A stretch of 64,000 nt of DNA from Nissolia schottii (taxonomy: Eukaryota; Streptophyta; Magnoliopsida; Fabales; Fabaceae). The translations under genes and the position numbers were made by a program. Shown piece after piece: positions 13,966 to 26,369 of this stretch. A model generated the notes under the pieces. It saw nothing but the letters and a program-made list of their open reading frames with translations. It was not told the origin of the DNA and ran no database searches. Location of the stretch: the NCBI GenBank assembly GCA_003254905.1, contig QANU01001262.1, positions 173,362-237,361 of the forward strand, given 5' to 3'. Within the stretch, counting starts at the first letter, position 1; the number at the start of each line of letters is the position of its first letter.

Positions 13966-15598
13966 AGGTGAATGATCCAACCGTCAAGGGTAACAACATA
14001 CATCACCGTAAGTCAAGATAATCAATGTCCAAGAATCTTAAAAAGTAATTAATTATTAGTATTTTATTTAAAAATGAGAAGGATGTTTAGGAGAATTTAT
14101 TAAAAACATAGATAAGGAAATCCTGTGAATCATTCCAAAAAAAATGGTCTCTTTGGTCGTACATGAAAATATTTTCATATTATATTGCATGCAAGACACA
14201 GGCCACAAGCGTTCGGCACGATAGAATTGCTTTTAAACACAAACTGATGTTAAATATTTATTCTAAAATAATCCTGTGTAATAATGGGTTTCGTAAAAAT
14301 TCACCGTTAGCAGAACTAAGCTCCATTACTTTTTTGTTGAACTTTGATTGTAAAGAGTAGAGATGCACATGGCATGGGGCAACGCAATGACGTGACCAAT
14401 CTAATTCAACCCAAATTAATATTTTTGGGTCATCAAGTTGATTTGAATAATTTTTTATGAACTCGATTTCAATCGGGTCAAATATCAGGTTTTAATTTTA
14501 AAATTTGATACCCAACTCAATTATCCAAATTTTTATATAAAAATATTTTTTTCTTATTCTCTCTCTTATCACAATCATGTTTTAGAGGAAATGAGATTTT
14601 GAAAAAAAATATGCTGATTGTGATATCAAATCTGTTTTAATAGATAATTTTTGTTTTGAAATGTTTTTGTGTTGGCATTAGTCAGTATTAAATTTTTTTA
14701 AAATAAACAGTACCCGACCTAATCTAATCCAATCCAATTAACATTGGGTTGAGTCAAATTAAAAATATTTTTTTAAAAAAAAATCAATCCAACCTAACTC
14801 GAGTTGATTTCCTCTGGTTGAATTTTATAAAACTTAATTTTCTACAACAAATATTTCTTTGTTAATAATATCATAATACGTTGAGTATGTGAGTTTTTGT
14901 GTTTTAAGAAAATATACTACAATGTCAGTATATTTGTCTTGTATGAATACCTTCAATTTTCTAAAATTGTATAGAAGAGATGCACTCATCAATGACCGGT
15001 CACCGCATCCTAATCTTGTGAACTTCGAAGTCACTCGCTTTCCACTTCGCTCAAACGTAGGTTTTTGTAAAAGTATTGCGTAGCCCAATTTGAAAAAATA
15101 AAACCCTAGTTTTATTCAGTTGCAAGCTTTGGGACAGTGAGAAGATTATGAGAACCCTAAACAAGTTGTTGAGGACAAAACTATAAACAAAACATTTTAC
15201 AAGGTGCATATCTAAAATTTCATTCGCATTACAATCTCTCACTATCGTGATAAAGTGAAGGGATATACATTAGATCATTTAATGGAACTCACACAATACA
15301 ATTTGTTGATTCAAAAGAACACACCCATTATTTTCTCATTTTTAAGAAGATCCAAATTACTTATGTTTAAAGAGTCAAATAAAAAATTTTACTGCACAAT
15401 CCCGTTTAATAGCCTTTGCATAATTTTTGGCATCATCCCTTTTATTAATTGTAATTAAAGACAAATATTCCTTAAATTAAAGATAAGAAACATTTAAGAA
15501 AAAAATGGTTTCTAATAACAACTAACTCTTGAAGAAGATTGGAGAAACCATTTACAAGATTCTGTTGCTTTCTTGACTCGGAATGCGTAAGATCCATC
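13966..15598. other. AT-rich intergenic stretch
   Basis: No gene is recognised. Between about 14360 and 14830 there are recurrent AACCCAA/TTGGGTT-type words (for example TCAACCCAAATTAATAT and CATTGGGTTGAGTCAAATTA), which resemble a common low-complexity plant interspersed repeat. The rest is AT-rich. The 3' untranslated region of the C2 gene should occupy the right-hand end. Confidence 0.4.
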
Positions 15599-17252
15599 TC
15601 AGTATGGCGGTGGAGGGTATATCCCTGAATAAGAATTCGGTTAGAAAGGTGGAAAGAATGATAATAATAATGGAAATAAAACTTGGCAGAGAAACAGAGA
15701 CTAGGGGGCAGTAAAAATGATGCATAGATGAGAGAAAGAACAAGTACCAGGATGATAACCTGCAGGTGGTGGATAAACTGAAGTTGGAGGATATGAAGGG
15801 GGTGGAGGGTACGATGATGATGGCGGTGGATAGGCTGATGGCTGATAGGGAGATGAAGCAGGGTATGCGGTAGCAGGAGGTGGGTAAGAAACTGTTGATG
15901 CCACCATGGGATAAGAAGGTGCAGATCCTGCTGGTGGAAGGTAAGGAGCAGCAGAGGATGGTGGTGGTGGTGGTGGTGGGTAGGAAGAAGCAGGTGCCGG
16001 AGGTGGCACAGCATAGTAAGGGACATGGGGAGTTGCTGCAGGCATGTAGGGGAGTGCTGATGGAGCATGTCTTGAGGCTGCTTTCTGCAATGATCCAAAC
16101 ACACTGGTCATCATCTACTCTACAATTCCATTTATATCAAAACCGACCAACCGTGACGAATCATCTATAATTAAATAACACAGCTTACCATGTGAGCTGC
16201 ATTGGCATAATGCAATATGAGTTTTACTTCACCTGCATATCTGCCAAACAACAGGAGTGTACCACAAGTCCAAAAGTTGAGTATAAGCCAAGGGAGGTAA
16301 GGCAATTTTCCACATCAACAATAGCTAATAGCATTCTACATGCCTCAGACTCAGATAAGCAGACATTGTTAGTCTGTATACCATTCAATTGTCAACATAG
16401 AGGAGTAAGATTTAATAATGTACCAATCAAAGCACAATACCATTTGAAATTACAACTACATAGCTGATCTCTGTGTAAGACGACTGTATCAGTATCAGTA
16501 TCAGTATCAGTCAGTCTAGTTAGGAGGAATGTGGGAAGCTGAGCCTAATAATAAGATCACAGAGCACAAAATTGTAGTCCATAGACCGACATAGTACCTG
16601 CCGGTTTTGGTTTGAAGAGGCCAGGCAGAGTCATCAAAACCTGCAGAGAGAACCTTGTGCAATTGAATCCTGAGATGGATGGGAGAGAGAATAGCAACCC
16701 ATGAATGACATGACAAAACAAAACAGATGGTTAAAGGAAGGAAGGAAGGAAGGAAGAATTAAAAAAGAGAGAGTTACTTTCCGCTGCCGATAAAGTCGTC
16801 GAAGGTGAGAGTATTGCTGTTCCAAACGACGACAATAAGCTCCCGAAGGCCTTCAATAAGGGGAATGACAAACTTCTCATGAAATAAGGGGTTTTTACCA
16901 CCGTCTGGATGGAACAATCGAATCGAATCGGAAGAGTTCAATGGCGGTCGTCAGAGATCGCAGACACAAGACACGAGAGAGAGAGAGAGAGAGAGAGAGA
17001 AGCGGACCTGTGCAGGTCCTGGTACGGAACTTGGCGCTGCCATATTCAACACAAACGTAGGGATCTTGCCTTGAAATCCATTCAGTGTCCTTCAGCTTGG
17101 AGCATGCAACCACTGCAACCATCATATCATCATCATAAATCATAATAATATTCGTATTATTCATGTGATGTCAGTTATGACTGACTGAATAGTTTAGTTT
17201 GCTTACCAGTGACCTCGAGAGGTTGGCCCTGGATGCCTGTTATCGACGCCAT
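15599..17252 (-). CDS. C2-domain protein with proline-rich tail (SRC2-like)
   Basis: A Ca2+/lipid-binding-type C2 protein, probably membrane-associated in stress or defence signalling (inferred from the family). Seven exons read on the minus strand: 17207-17252, 17008-17112, 16778-16904, 16598-16669, 16189-16240, 15748-16084 and 15599-15624. They total 765 bp, exactly 254 residues. Residues 1-130 form one C2 domain (ACSKLKDTEWISRQDPYVCV; FRTRTCTDGGKNP; WNSNTLTFDDFIGSGK; RYAGEVKLILHYANAA). The Asp residues in QDPY and in DDF are candidate calcium ligands. The remainder is Pro/Tyr/Ser-rich with repeated YPPP and SYPPP units, ending GIYPPPPY. Start chosen as the first ATG giving the conserved MASITG N-terminus. 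Introns hold a (GA)n tract, GGAA repeats and a TATCAG repeat. Confidence 0.88.
16488..16516. repeat. TATCAG short tandem repeat
   Basis: Four to five copies of the hexamer TATCAG lie in the intron between exons 4 and 5 of the C2-domain gene. Confidence 0.85.
16974..17000. repeat. (GA)n microsatellite in C2-gene intron
   Basis: About 13 uninterrupted GA units lie eight bases from the donor site of exon 2 of the C2-domain gene. Length variation here could affect splicing, but that is speculation. Confidence 0.9.
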
Positions 17253-17764
17253 TTTTGAGAGGAGCAGCAGATCAACAACCAAACCAAACCAAACCACGGG
17301 TGCGTTGAAACAGAGATTGACCGCGCTCCGTTTCTTTCTTTCTTCACTCAACCCGGATCCGAATGCCCATTCTCCTCTTTTTTTTTTTTTTTTTAATATA
17401 TATATATATATAATTTGAACTTGGCTTGCCTTTTGTACGAGAGATAGGACATGGGAAGAGACACCCAGCCGTAAGGATTTATTTCGATTAATAGATATTA
17501 TTTAAATAAAATATCAAATCAGTTCTTACAAATGGTAACATCAATTAAATTTATAATCATAATTTTAAATTCATCAAATTCTTTCATATAATTAAAAAAT
17601 ATTAATCAAATTACTCTTTAGAATAAACATATAAAAGGATTAACTTGATTGACATTTATCAATTATAAAAACGAATTTGATCAATTTAAAATTATAAAAA
17701 CAGTTTTAGTTAATGCTGTAAACTTAAGATACTGATTTGATGATTTATTATACAAAAAGTCTCT
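17253..17764. promoter_or_regulatory. Upstream region of the C2-domain gene
   Basis: This holds the likely 5' untranslated region and promoter of the minus-strand C2 gene. A poly-T run followed by an (AT)n tract lies at 17380-17411. Beyond about 17460 the DNA is featureless and AT-rich up to the repeat element starting near 17765. No clear TATA box is claimed. Confidence 0.35.
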
Positions 17765-18180
17765 ATGTATACTCCTATTGCATACACCAGTATTTGTGTA
17801 CGGTGGACTCCACTAAATAACTGCATCATCCACTCTCTCCCCCACTCTCACCACTGCGCGTGTGAAGACACGCTTCCCGCTTGTATTGCAGTTCGTTTCA
17901 ACTTCCTCTCTCACCGTCTCTCAGAAAATAGGATTTCTAGAAAAATTTCTCGCTCTCTTCGATCTCCCCGTCGTCTACTTCGTCCTCTTCGTTCTCCACT
18001 CTCCCTCGTCTTTGCTCTCATCTCCGCACAAAGCTTCGTCTCTTCGTGTACGTTGTGCTCTCATCTTTGCACAAACTTCGTCTTTTCTTAATGTAAATAT
18101 TTCAGTAAATATATGAAAAATATTGTACCGGCAACATAGCCTGCAATGTTACAATATTTTGTTTTCGTCATCAATGGCTT

Positions 18181-19072
18181 GTTGATAGTTTTTGCACATA
18201 TGTGCACCTAACGTTTGAACATATGGCCTCTTAACGTTTGCACATATGCACTATTTAAGGTGTACTGGTGAGAACGTCATGTATTTAATTGTTGAAGTAA
18301 ATAGGGTGGATGTGCATAATGTTTGCACATATACCCACTTAATGTTTGCACATATGGTCATCTAAAGTTTGCACATCATGCCACAAGCCAAAAAACGTAT
18401 TTTTTGTTCATAAAAAGCTTAATGCACAAAATGTATTTTTTGTTCATAAAAAAACTTAAAGCTTAATGTATTGTAATGTATTTTTTGTTTATAAAAAACT
18501 GCATTAAAATGGGTTACAGTGGTTATGGGTTAATGTATTTAATTGTTGAAGTAAATAGGGTGGATGTACATAATGTTTGCATATATGCCCACTTAATGTT
18601 TGCACATATGCCCATCTAAAGTTTGCACATCATGCCACAAGCCAAAAGATGTATTTTTTGTTCATAAAAAGGCTTAAAGCTTAATGTATTGTAATGTATT
18701 TTTTGTTCATAAAAAACTACGTTAAAACGGGTTACAGTGGTTATGGTTTAATGTATTTAATTGTTGAAGTAAATAGGGTGGATGTGCATAATGTTTGCAC
18801 ATATGCCCACTTAATGTTTACATATATGCCCATCTAAAGTTTGTACATCATGCCACAAGCCAAAAGATGTATTTTTTGTTCATAAAAAGCTTAATGCTCA
18901 AAATGTTTTTTTGTCCATAAAAAGGCTTAAAGCCTAGTGTATTGTAATGTATTTTTTGTTTATAAAAAACTGCGTTAAAATGGGTTACAGTGGTTATGGT
19001 TTAATGTATTTAATTGTTGAAGTAAATAGGGTGGATGTGCATAATGTTTGCACATATGCCCANTAATTGTTG
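18181..19072. repeat. Tandem array, 218-254-bp units, motif GTTTGCACATATG
   Basis: The landmark GTATTTAATTGTTGAAGTAA recurs at 18281, 18535, 18753 and 19006, giving periods of 254, 218 and 253 bp. The short period lacks a roughly 36-bp piece (a GCTTAATGCACAAAATG-like block). Each unit carries three copies of a TTTGCACATATG-like word followed by a TTTTTTGTTCATAAAAA stretch. An N at 19063 lies at the join to the next array. Confidence 0.85.
19063..19063. other. Single N inside a tandem array
   Basis: An ambiguous base at the junction between two tandem arrays; copy number around it may be unreliable. Other single N bases are at 32238, 34705 and 51212. Confidence 0.9.
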
Positions 19073-19480
19073 AGAATGTGCTAAAATGCACATCCTCATC
19101 ACCAACAGACAGATAGTGTGCGTGCGAATAATGTTTGCACATATGTCAACTTATTGTTTGCACATATGTCACTTAAAGTATGCACATTATGCAACACGCC
19201 AAAATCTGCATTTTTTGTGCATAAAAAAAATGCTTAATGCATGTATCAATCCATCTAATGTTTATATCTATAGATCGTATCAAACTGTTTACAATGTTTA
19301 TGGTTTAATGGGTGAAATGTTGAGAATGTGCTATTGTGCCCATCCTCCACACGCAAATAGACAAATGATGTGCCTGGAAATAATGTTTGCACATATGCCC
19401 AATTAATGTTTGCACACATGGCAACTTAATGTTTGCACATTATGCAACACGTTAAAATATGCACAAAAACGCTTAATGCA
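19073..19480. repeat. Second tandem array, 250-bp variant units
   Basis: Two diverged units begin with TTGAGAATGTGCTA near 19069 and 19319 (period 250). They keep the GTTTGCACATATG words but carry different connecting sequence, including an ACGCAAATAGACAAATG-like stretch. They appear to be an older branch of the array to the left. Confidence 0.75.
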
Positions 19481-20169
19481 TGCTTCAACACGCCAGAAAG
19501 TGACAAAACCTTCGAACAAAACAAAATCCCCCGTGCAAATCAACAACAAACGCGCATAAGAATTCACCACATAGTCATTGATTGGCATTTTCGATTTTGA
19601 TGATTCCAACTGCCGATACGAGCTCGCGATTTTGCTTCTCTGTTTGGTATGGATATGGATAGGTTTGAAACGATTCTGTTTGCGATTTTTCTGAGAGAAT
19701 CACGGTGCATAAGGATACAATTCTGTTGCAAAATGATGCGATTTGAAAATAGGGAATATTTAACGCGCGTGGGACTGCGTGTTTTCTAAATGAAGAAAGT
19801 GTAAAGTATTCCGTATTAATTGACAATAATACCGTATAAAACGGCGATGTATGGTTTTTGGGTGTACATGTAGCAAAACTGCGCATAAAAACGTACAAAA
19901 GAGTGGTGTATGTACGGGTGTATGGTTTATGGGTGTACATGGAGCATTTTTCTTATTGGATATTATTTTGCATGTTACAAATAGATATTAATACTAGGCA
20001 AAATAAAAATAAATAGGGTATATAGCCTTGTAATTTTACTTAAAAATTGTTTTTAGTAAATTACATTTAAATGTGGTTAAATCATAAATATTAAAAAGGA
20101 CTAAACTAATTCATTTTTAGAAACAGAGAATCAAATTAAACGTTTTTGAAAGTTTATGAGACCAACATG

Positions 20170-21965
20170 ATTATTTCATTATAATTATAAGACCAAAAGA
20201 GGATTTTATTCTTTTTCATAAGCTGTAACCTTCTCTTTTTCATTAAAAACTATTATTTGGATTAATGAATATCTTTCATTAAAAATTATTATTTCGAGAT
20301 CTTGTGTACGCAGTTATCTCTGCTAGGAGACTCACCCGCCATAGCCAAGTGCGCGACCCGGGTTGACCCGGATTAGTCAAAGCTAAGCTTTGGATACCAG
20401 GCATGCAACCTAAAAAAAATATTTCATAAGTTTTTAGATTTTGTATTTATATTATGATTTTGTTTCTAGCATGTAAATAGACACATTCTATTGTAATCAC
20501 ACGTAACACATATTATGTCGTTAATATTACTATAAGATACCTCTTCTCTTTGTTGTGTGTTTGTTTTTCTATTATTTTCTTGTTTCAAAATGGAAATTAA
20601 CAAAAAGGATGAATATGAAAGGGAGGCAAAGTCTAAAAAAGAGTCCCATTCGTCAAAGCATCCGCGCAAAAGTTAGTTTCCCTTAAAAATATGAGAGATC
20701 TTAATGTTTCAATCTAAATTCAACAGATTTTTTATGGACAGAACAAGGGAGGGGTGCTTATGAAGACCAAGGGAATTTCCTTCAATGCGAAGAGAATTAA
20801 CTTTCATAAATTATAATATTATCTTTTTTTATAGAAATAAATTTTCTTATTAATATATTTTATAAGTTATAACATTATATTTTTGCTTAAAAATAGTTTT
20901 TATATGCAATTTTCATAATCTACAACCTTCTCTTTTTCATTAAAAATTATATATTAGATCAGTAGGCTATATTGCATTACCTTTTATGTTAAAACTAAAT
21001 TTTCTTATTAATGAGCATTTTTCATAAGTTATATCACCTTGTACTTTTATTAAAAATGATTTTTGGTAATGTGTACTTTCATAATCTATAACCTTTTTTT
21101 TTCATTAAAATTATTTTTTGGATTAATAATCATTTTTCATAAGCTATAACATTATATTTTTTTGTTAAAAACATATTTTATTAATGAACATTTTCCACGG
21201 TCTATAATTTGTAATTTTGATTAAAAATGGTTTTGATAAAATTGCGTTTTTCATAACTTATAACTTTTTTTTCATTAAAAGTTATTTTTTAGATTAATGA
21301 TCATCTTTCATATGCGAAAATCTTGTCTTTTTTGTTAAAAGTAATTTTTTAATTAATGAACATTTCTAATAAACCATAGACTTGTATTTTTGTTAAAAAA
21401 TAATTGTTTGTAATATGTATTTTTCATAGCCTATAATTTTCTCATTTTCATTAAAAAAAATTGCATTAATGATTATCTTTTATTGGCTATAACCTTATCT
21501 TTTTTGTTAAAATCATTTTTTATTAATGGACATTTTTCATAGGCTAATATAGGCTGCAAAAAATGTCCATTAATAAAAAAGAAACTAAAAAGACAAGATA
21601 ATAAACTTTGAAAAATGTCCATTTACCAAAAATTGATTTTTAACTAAAAAGACAACTATATAAATTATGAAAAATGCTCATTAACAAAAAAAATATAGTT
21701 TGTAACTAAAAAACCAAGATTATAAGTTATGAAAAATGTCCATCACACAAAAGGTTATAGCCTTTAAATTAGTCTTTTTTGGTTAAAAAGTCTCTTTTTG
21801 GTTAATAGGCATTTTTTTAAGCTTATAACCTAGGGTTTTTAGTTAGGTTAATAAGCATTTTTGAAAGTCTAATATAGTTTATCTCTTTTGATTAAAAAGT
21901 CTCTGTTTACTTAATATGTATTTTTGTAGTCTAAAACGTAGTCTTTTTAGTTAAATTGTTTCCGG
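20170..21965. repeat. AT-rich minisatellite with orientation switches
   Basis: Roughly 57-65-bp degenerate units are built around ATTAATGAACATTTTTCATA followed by a TATAACCTT-type and a TTTTTGTTAAAA-type word. They run in one direction to about 21545, appear reverse-complemented (AAAAATGTCCATTAATAAAA; ACTAAAAAGACAAG) from about 21555 to 21775, and then return to the first orientation to about 21960. No coding potential. Confidence 0.7.
20290..20415 (+). repeat. Possible SINE 3' fragment
   Basis: A short GC-rich island (CGACCCGGGTTGACCCGGAT, then TAGTC and GGATACCAGGC) in AT-rich DNA, ending in an A-rich run. It resembles the conserved 3' body of some dicot SINEs (GGATTAGTC ... GGACACCGG). 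No convincing pol III A and B boxes are visible. Low confidence. Confidence 0.25.
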
Positions 21966-22210
21966 TCAATGCTTAATAGGTAAGGGAAAATACAATGCCT
22001 TCTTGAAATATGGCAGGAGGTCCAGCCGTCACATCAAAACTGTAACATTAGGTGAATTCTTAAGAAATCAGTGGCAACCTATGTTTATTACAAACGCCCA
22101 TACCTCAACTTATTTACAGCTAGTTGGTGTGAATTTGTGCATCAAATAGTAGAACAGCTCAAATGGAAGAAGTGAATCAGAAAAGCCTTGTGCAACATCT
22201 CAACCATAAC

Positions 22211-25200
22211 TCAACAATTCGTGATATCCCAACTTCTTTGCATGTATGGAGACAAAGGCGCAGCAAACTCAAGGCTTCCCACTTTTGAAAGATCATTGTG
22301 AGAAGCTGATTGCAGATTTTGCAAAGCTTGAGATACATTGGGCAGTACTATTTGCTTGCAATGAAGATGTAAATGAGGACACTTATCAGAAATGCTACCC
22401 TTGTTCAAATTGAGGCCAAAGGGGAGAGTCTCTTCCCTGCGAAGCTCCTCACTCGAGTCCTCCAGATTAGACAAATTGAAAGCCCCCCACCTCCTCCTGT
22501 GAGCTTGCCATCCGTACTTGTAGTCCCCAACAATTGGCGTACCTAACACCTCAGCACAATGGACTCGAAGCTGTGGCACCAGTACACATGAATTAGCATA
22601 GAAATTATGGTGAGATATTTGAATTGATAATTAAACATTTTCGCCCTTTTTTACCTGGTGTTTTCTGCCGGTTATAGGGGACAGCTCCAACCATGTGTAA
22701 CCTGCAATATTAGCAGTGGCGTAAGACGAGATTCAACGTAGAAGACCTCTAAGAGATTATATTTTGCAGGAAAACTCAAGATAACATTTTGGTGGGGGTG
22801 GGGGTTTCAGGTATGCACATTTTTCATGAGTGTACAATTGTATTTCCCTGAAATGAAATTGAATCAAAGTCCTGCTTGATGCGAAGCTATTACTCTCTTC
22901 TGCCTGCTTGCACTATGGCAAAGCAACTTGTTACAGCATCACATGAAGCAGGTTGGAAAACAAAGAAGGTACCGGACTTGTTACAAAGAAGCATGTGATT
23001 TTGACATTGCAATAATTCCTTGAGGAGTGATGTTAAGTATTGCTTATTATATCACTAATGCCAATTAATGACACCTTTGTCTCATTAACAATAAGGCTGA
23101 CTTTGAGTGGCTGAAACTAAGATTACGTTCAAAATGTCACGTGCCAATGGCAAAATGTGGGGAAAAAAAGATGAATTTCATTTTCACCATTCTGTAATGA
23201 GATTTGCTCACTCCAGAGTTGTGTTCTGTTGGAAAACAAGTTAATTTACCACTTACTGATATGATCAATCATGCCAAATTTTAAAGAAGGTAACTTTGAT
23301 CCTAGAATTTAAAGTAGGGTTCATTACGAACCATGTGATGATGATCCAATCACTTGGTACTCTGTAATTGCATGTTGTGATGACAGTAATGTAGAATTGT
23401 CAGTAGTTATTCGATCAGATTTTCCATTGTCAACCACCACCTGAAATCAAATAAAGGACTATAATATTCTCTGGTTCATCAAATCAGTGAAAAGTTACTC
23501 TTAATACAGAAAGCTAATTTAGGTTACATATTGTGGCCATAAGGCATAAGCATTCATGTGATGACAGGGAGTTGGAGTTACTCCATGTGTATGAAGGAAA
23601 CATTTTATGGAAAAGAATAAGTTTGTTTTAGACTAGTTTCATTTGTTCACAAGTCATGTGAGCATTAGAGAAACACACCTACTAAAGTTGGAGTTGTTAG
23701 AAGATCAGTTAACGCGTCGAACATCAAAGTACTAAGGGTTATACAAAAAACTTCCCACCATCTGTGTAATATGATGGTTTAAATTTTCTCTTATAGTGAA
23801 GGATATGACAAACTTAGATATATCTAACAGCATACATTATTTACAATTGGGAACAAAGCTAAGATCGAGGGCAAAATTTTGTCACACATGCAGACATTAT
23901 ATACAATTACTGTTTGATAACTTCAACATGTCTGAGAAGTACAACAGTTAGCAAGTGCCAATATGGATACAACCTTACCCAGCGAAGCAGTCACCAAGCC
24001 CCTTGGACGTCTTGGACATCCAATGACCAGTGCCCAGTACCTTCTCTGTAGGATTCTGTTTTCTGTGCCAATCTATTTAAGATCAAATGGCAACAAGTCA
24101 GGGAAAAAAATAAATAAAACAGATATAACAATTTGAGATTGAGTCCATAAATGCACTCAGAAGGTTATATTAAACACTATCAGCACATAGGAAGCATTTG
24201 ATTAAAGAATGAAATCACGCACATCATCTGATGCCGTGGAAGTTTTCTCCCTGAAGATGGAATGCAGAAATGTAGCACTTGTCTGTGTCCTTCCCATCAC
24301 CAGAAGGCCAGAACAGTCTCGGTCTAGTCTATGCACCTAATTACATTATTGTTCAAGTATCAATATAATAGCTAGTTCATTTTATCACCATCACATCAAT
24401 GAATCAAAATAACCGAGTGAATATTATCACAGGTAACAGCTTCAGGAAGGAAAAGAAAAAAAGGACAATCCCATCTGTGCATGGCTTTGTGAAATAGAAG
24501 ACATAAAAAGTCAACAAACTGGATCATAGAAATTTTGTTTTGCAGAGACAGGGTAACGAGCTCACCAGGCGAGGGGGGTCTGAGTATTCATAATTTAAAC
24601 ATGCTGCAGCTACTACATCTAAACTCCGTTTGATATTAATGCCGCCCTATTCGAAGAGAGATAAAATCCAAATGTAAGAATTATAACTAATCACTGGAAT
24701 ATATAAAATTTGGAAAAGAAGAAGAAAAGAAAGGAGGGGGGGGGGGCATCAGATGGGTTACCTGAACTGGCATTCCTGGAGGTTTGTTCAAGACAAGAAT
24801 GGCAGGATCCTAGTGTTGATGATAAATGCATTGCATTACAAACTCAGAGCAAGATAGCTTGAGATAATAGGAGGGGAAAGAGAGTTAAAATCGAAACCTT
24901 ATAGATGACAAGGCTACGGATAAAGTTGATTTCTTCAGAAGTGACATGACAGTGATGTTTCTTCTTCTCAGTGGGAATCTCTTTAACAGATCGAGGAAGA
25001 AAGATGGTATCCCCGGAGTCCAAAGTATCCTTAGCTGCCACCTTCCAATTGATGGTTCGATTAAGAATGAAGAGTATTAGAGTTTGTAGATGATATGAGC
25101 AAAAGGAAAATGAATGGAGCGTAGATGAAAATGGAGAGAGTTACCCTTTTGAAAGGATGGGGCATTGCAGCAGGGACTCTTCGAACCTGCCTGAGACGAA

Positions 25201-25450
25201 AAAGCTTGTGGACAAGGGTTCTGGGAAGGTCGGGGCAGCATCGAAGAACCCATTTGAGGGCAGTGGTGGCGGAGACAGTGGGAGAGGGAGCGGGAGCGAA
25301 GGGAGGCAGAGTAAGCCATTTGGGATTGCCGTCTTGGCTCTGAGACTGCTGCAACTGCCTTGCGACGGTGAACTGACGGCTCCACCATGAGCATGACGAC
25401 GACCTCCACCCTCCCACGCGGAGGAGGACCACCATGGGCTCCGCCGCCAT
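22211..25450 (-). CDS. RluA-family RNA pseudouridine synthase, organellar (RPS4-like)
   Basis: Converts uridine to pseudouridine in RNA. Nine exons on the minus strand: 25145-25450, 24898-25041, 24762-24809, 24566-24646, 24223-24336, 23974-24072, 23332-23440, 22655-22701 and 22211-22570. The sum is 1,308 bp, exactly 435 residues. Visible features are an Arg/Ser/Trp-rich N-terminus without acidic residues for the first stretch (probable mitochondrial targeting), an S4-like segment ([15 protein letters not shown]), [14 protein letters not shown], and the catalytic motif [13 protein letters not shown] whose Asp (about residue 198) is the nucleophile. Then come [43 protein letters not shown] and [11 protein letters not shown]. 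These match plant RNA pseudouridine synthase 4 closely. The donor of exon 6 (GTTGTA) is unusual but keeps the frame. Start is the first ATG. Confidence 0.93.
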
Positions 25451-26290
25451 CACAAGGTGAGGCGAGGTGAAGAGTGAAGACGGAACGAAGACTGAACCTT
25501 TCTGGTTCTGGGTCTCACTGCATGATAGGGCCTTTCAATGTTATGGCCCAGAAATTATACTTACTGAAGCCTTAGCAAAATCCTTTAGGCCCAAACCAAA
25601 TGTTTCTGTTCAAAAGGAAAATTTTGTCTCCACCGAAACATGCATTTTTTATTAAATTTCTCTAACAATTTCCTTAACACAATCATTTAAAGAAGTGAAA
25701 TAAAAATAGGGTTTAATTTTTATACAAAGTATTGTTACACTGTCAACCAATTAAATCTTGTCATATTAATATAAATAGTTGATTTTCTCTTTCACTCTTT
25801 CAAAAATCATATATATCAAAAGATCTGATTGGATGATAGGGTAAAATTTTTTACATAGATAAAAATTAAACTCATAAAAATAATAATTGAATGAAACAAC
25901 TTTTTTATGTTTCAAATACATTGAAAACTTGTTTCCTTTTTTTAAAACTTTTTTAACCAATACTTTTCAGAAGAGAAATAATGTTTAGCTCGAAGACCAG
26001 TTCGTTTAACTACCATTTTATGAGGTATATATAGTGGTGAGCAAGTAGAGTACGGCTATACATCCTGAAACAAATTTCGGAAAATAAGCAAGAATCATGT
26101 TTTTGACCAATAAAATGTGATATTTGAAATGGAGAGAAAGTAGTTAACGGGCGGAAATCATGGGTGAGCCCAGCAATCAAAGGTCTTCTTCGGATGTCGT
26201 CAAGAGAAAAATGTTCCGGGCTAAAAAACATTTTTTAAGTAAGCAAGCTTGGGCTATGGCAGAAGATTAGCTAATCTTGTGCTTCCAAGC
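25451..26290. other. Upstream region of pseudouridine synthase gene, AT-rich
   Basis: Probable promoter of the minus-strand gene in the first few hundred bases, interrupted by a MITE (25709-25873). I see no other gene. Confidence 0.4.
25709..25873. mobile_element. 165-bp MITE with 9-bp target-site duplication
   Basis: Imperfect inverted ends: left GGGTTTAATTTTTAT, right (reverse complement) GAGTTTAATTTTTAT, with similarity continuing about 50 bp inward (CACTGTCAACCAATTAAATC against CCTATCATCCAATCAGATC). The element is flanked by the perfect direct repeat ATAAAAATA at 25700-25708 and 25874-25882. A 9-bp duplication fits the Mutator superfamily. It carries no ORF. It lies about 260 bp upstream of the pseudouridine synthase start codon. 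Confidence 0.75.
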
Positions 26291-26292
26291 TT

Positions 26293-26296
<4 letters not shown>

Positions 26297-26368
<72 letters not shown>
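26297..26368. repeat. Compound (TA)n(GA)n microsatellite
   Basis: About 13 TA units are followed directly by about 22 GA units. Confidence 0.95.

Positions 26369-26369
<1 letters not shown>

Larger units (their letters stand above)
17765..19950. mobile_element. Non-coding repeat element with internal tandem arrays (family A)
   Basis: About 2.2 kb bounded by imperfect inverted ends. The left end reads CTCTATGTATACTCC then CATACACC. The right end, read in reverse complement, is CTCCATGTACACCC then CATACACCC. Just inside the left end is a pyrimidine-rich leader (17840-18080). The middle is a tandem array, described separately. The right end (19800-19950) contains CCGTATTAATTGACAATAAT and a GTGTATGG..GTGTACATG block, which recurs at 38745-38862. 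No transposase or other protein is readable. The class is unknown; a non-autonomous MULE or Helitron are the candidates. I found no target-site duplication. Confidence 0.55.

Noticed and set aside
15880..16170. Plus-strand frame opposite the proline-rich exon of the C2 gene
   Set aside because: Caused by repeated CCTCCA-type codons; the minus strand has the conserved C2 domain and consistent splicing.
18181..19480. CRISPR-like array
   Set aside because: Units are over 200 bp, repeats are not short and identical, and the setting is a plant nuclear genome; it is tandem repeat DNA.
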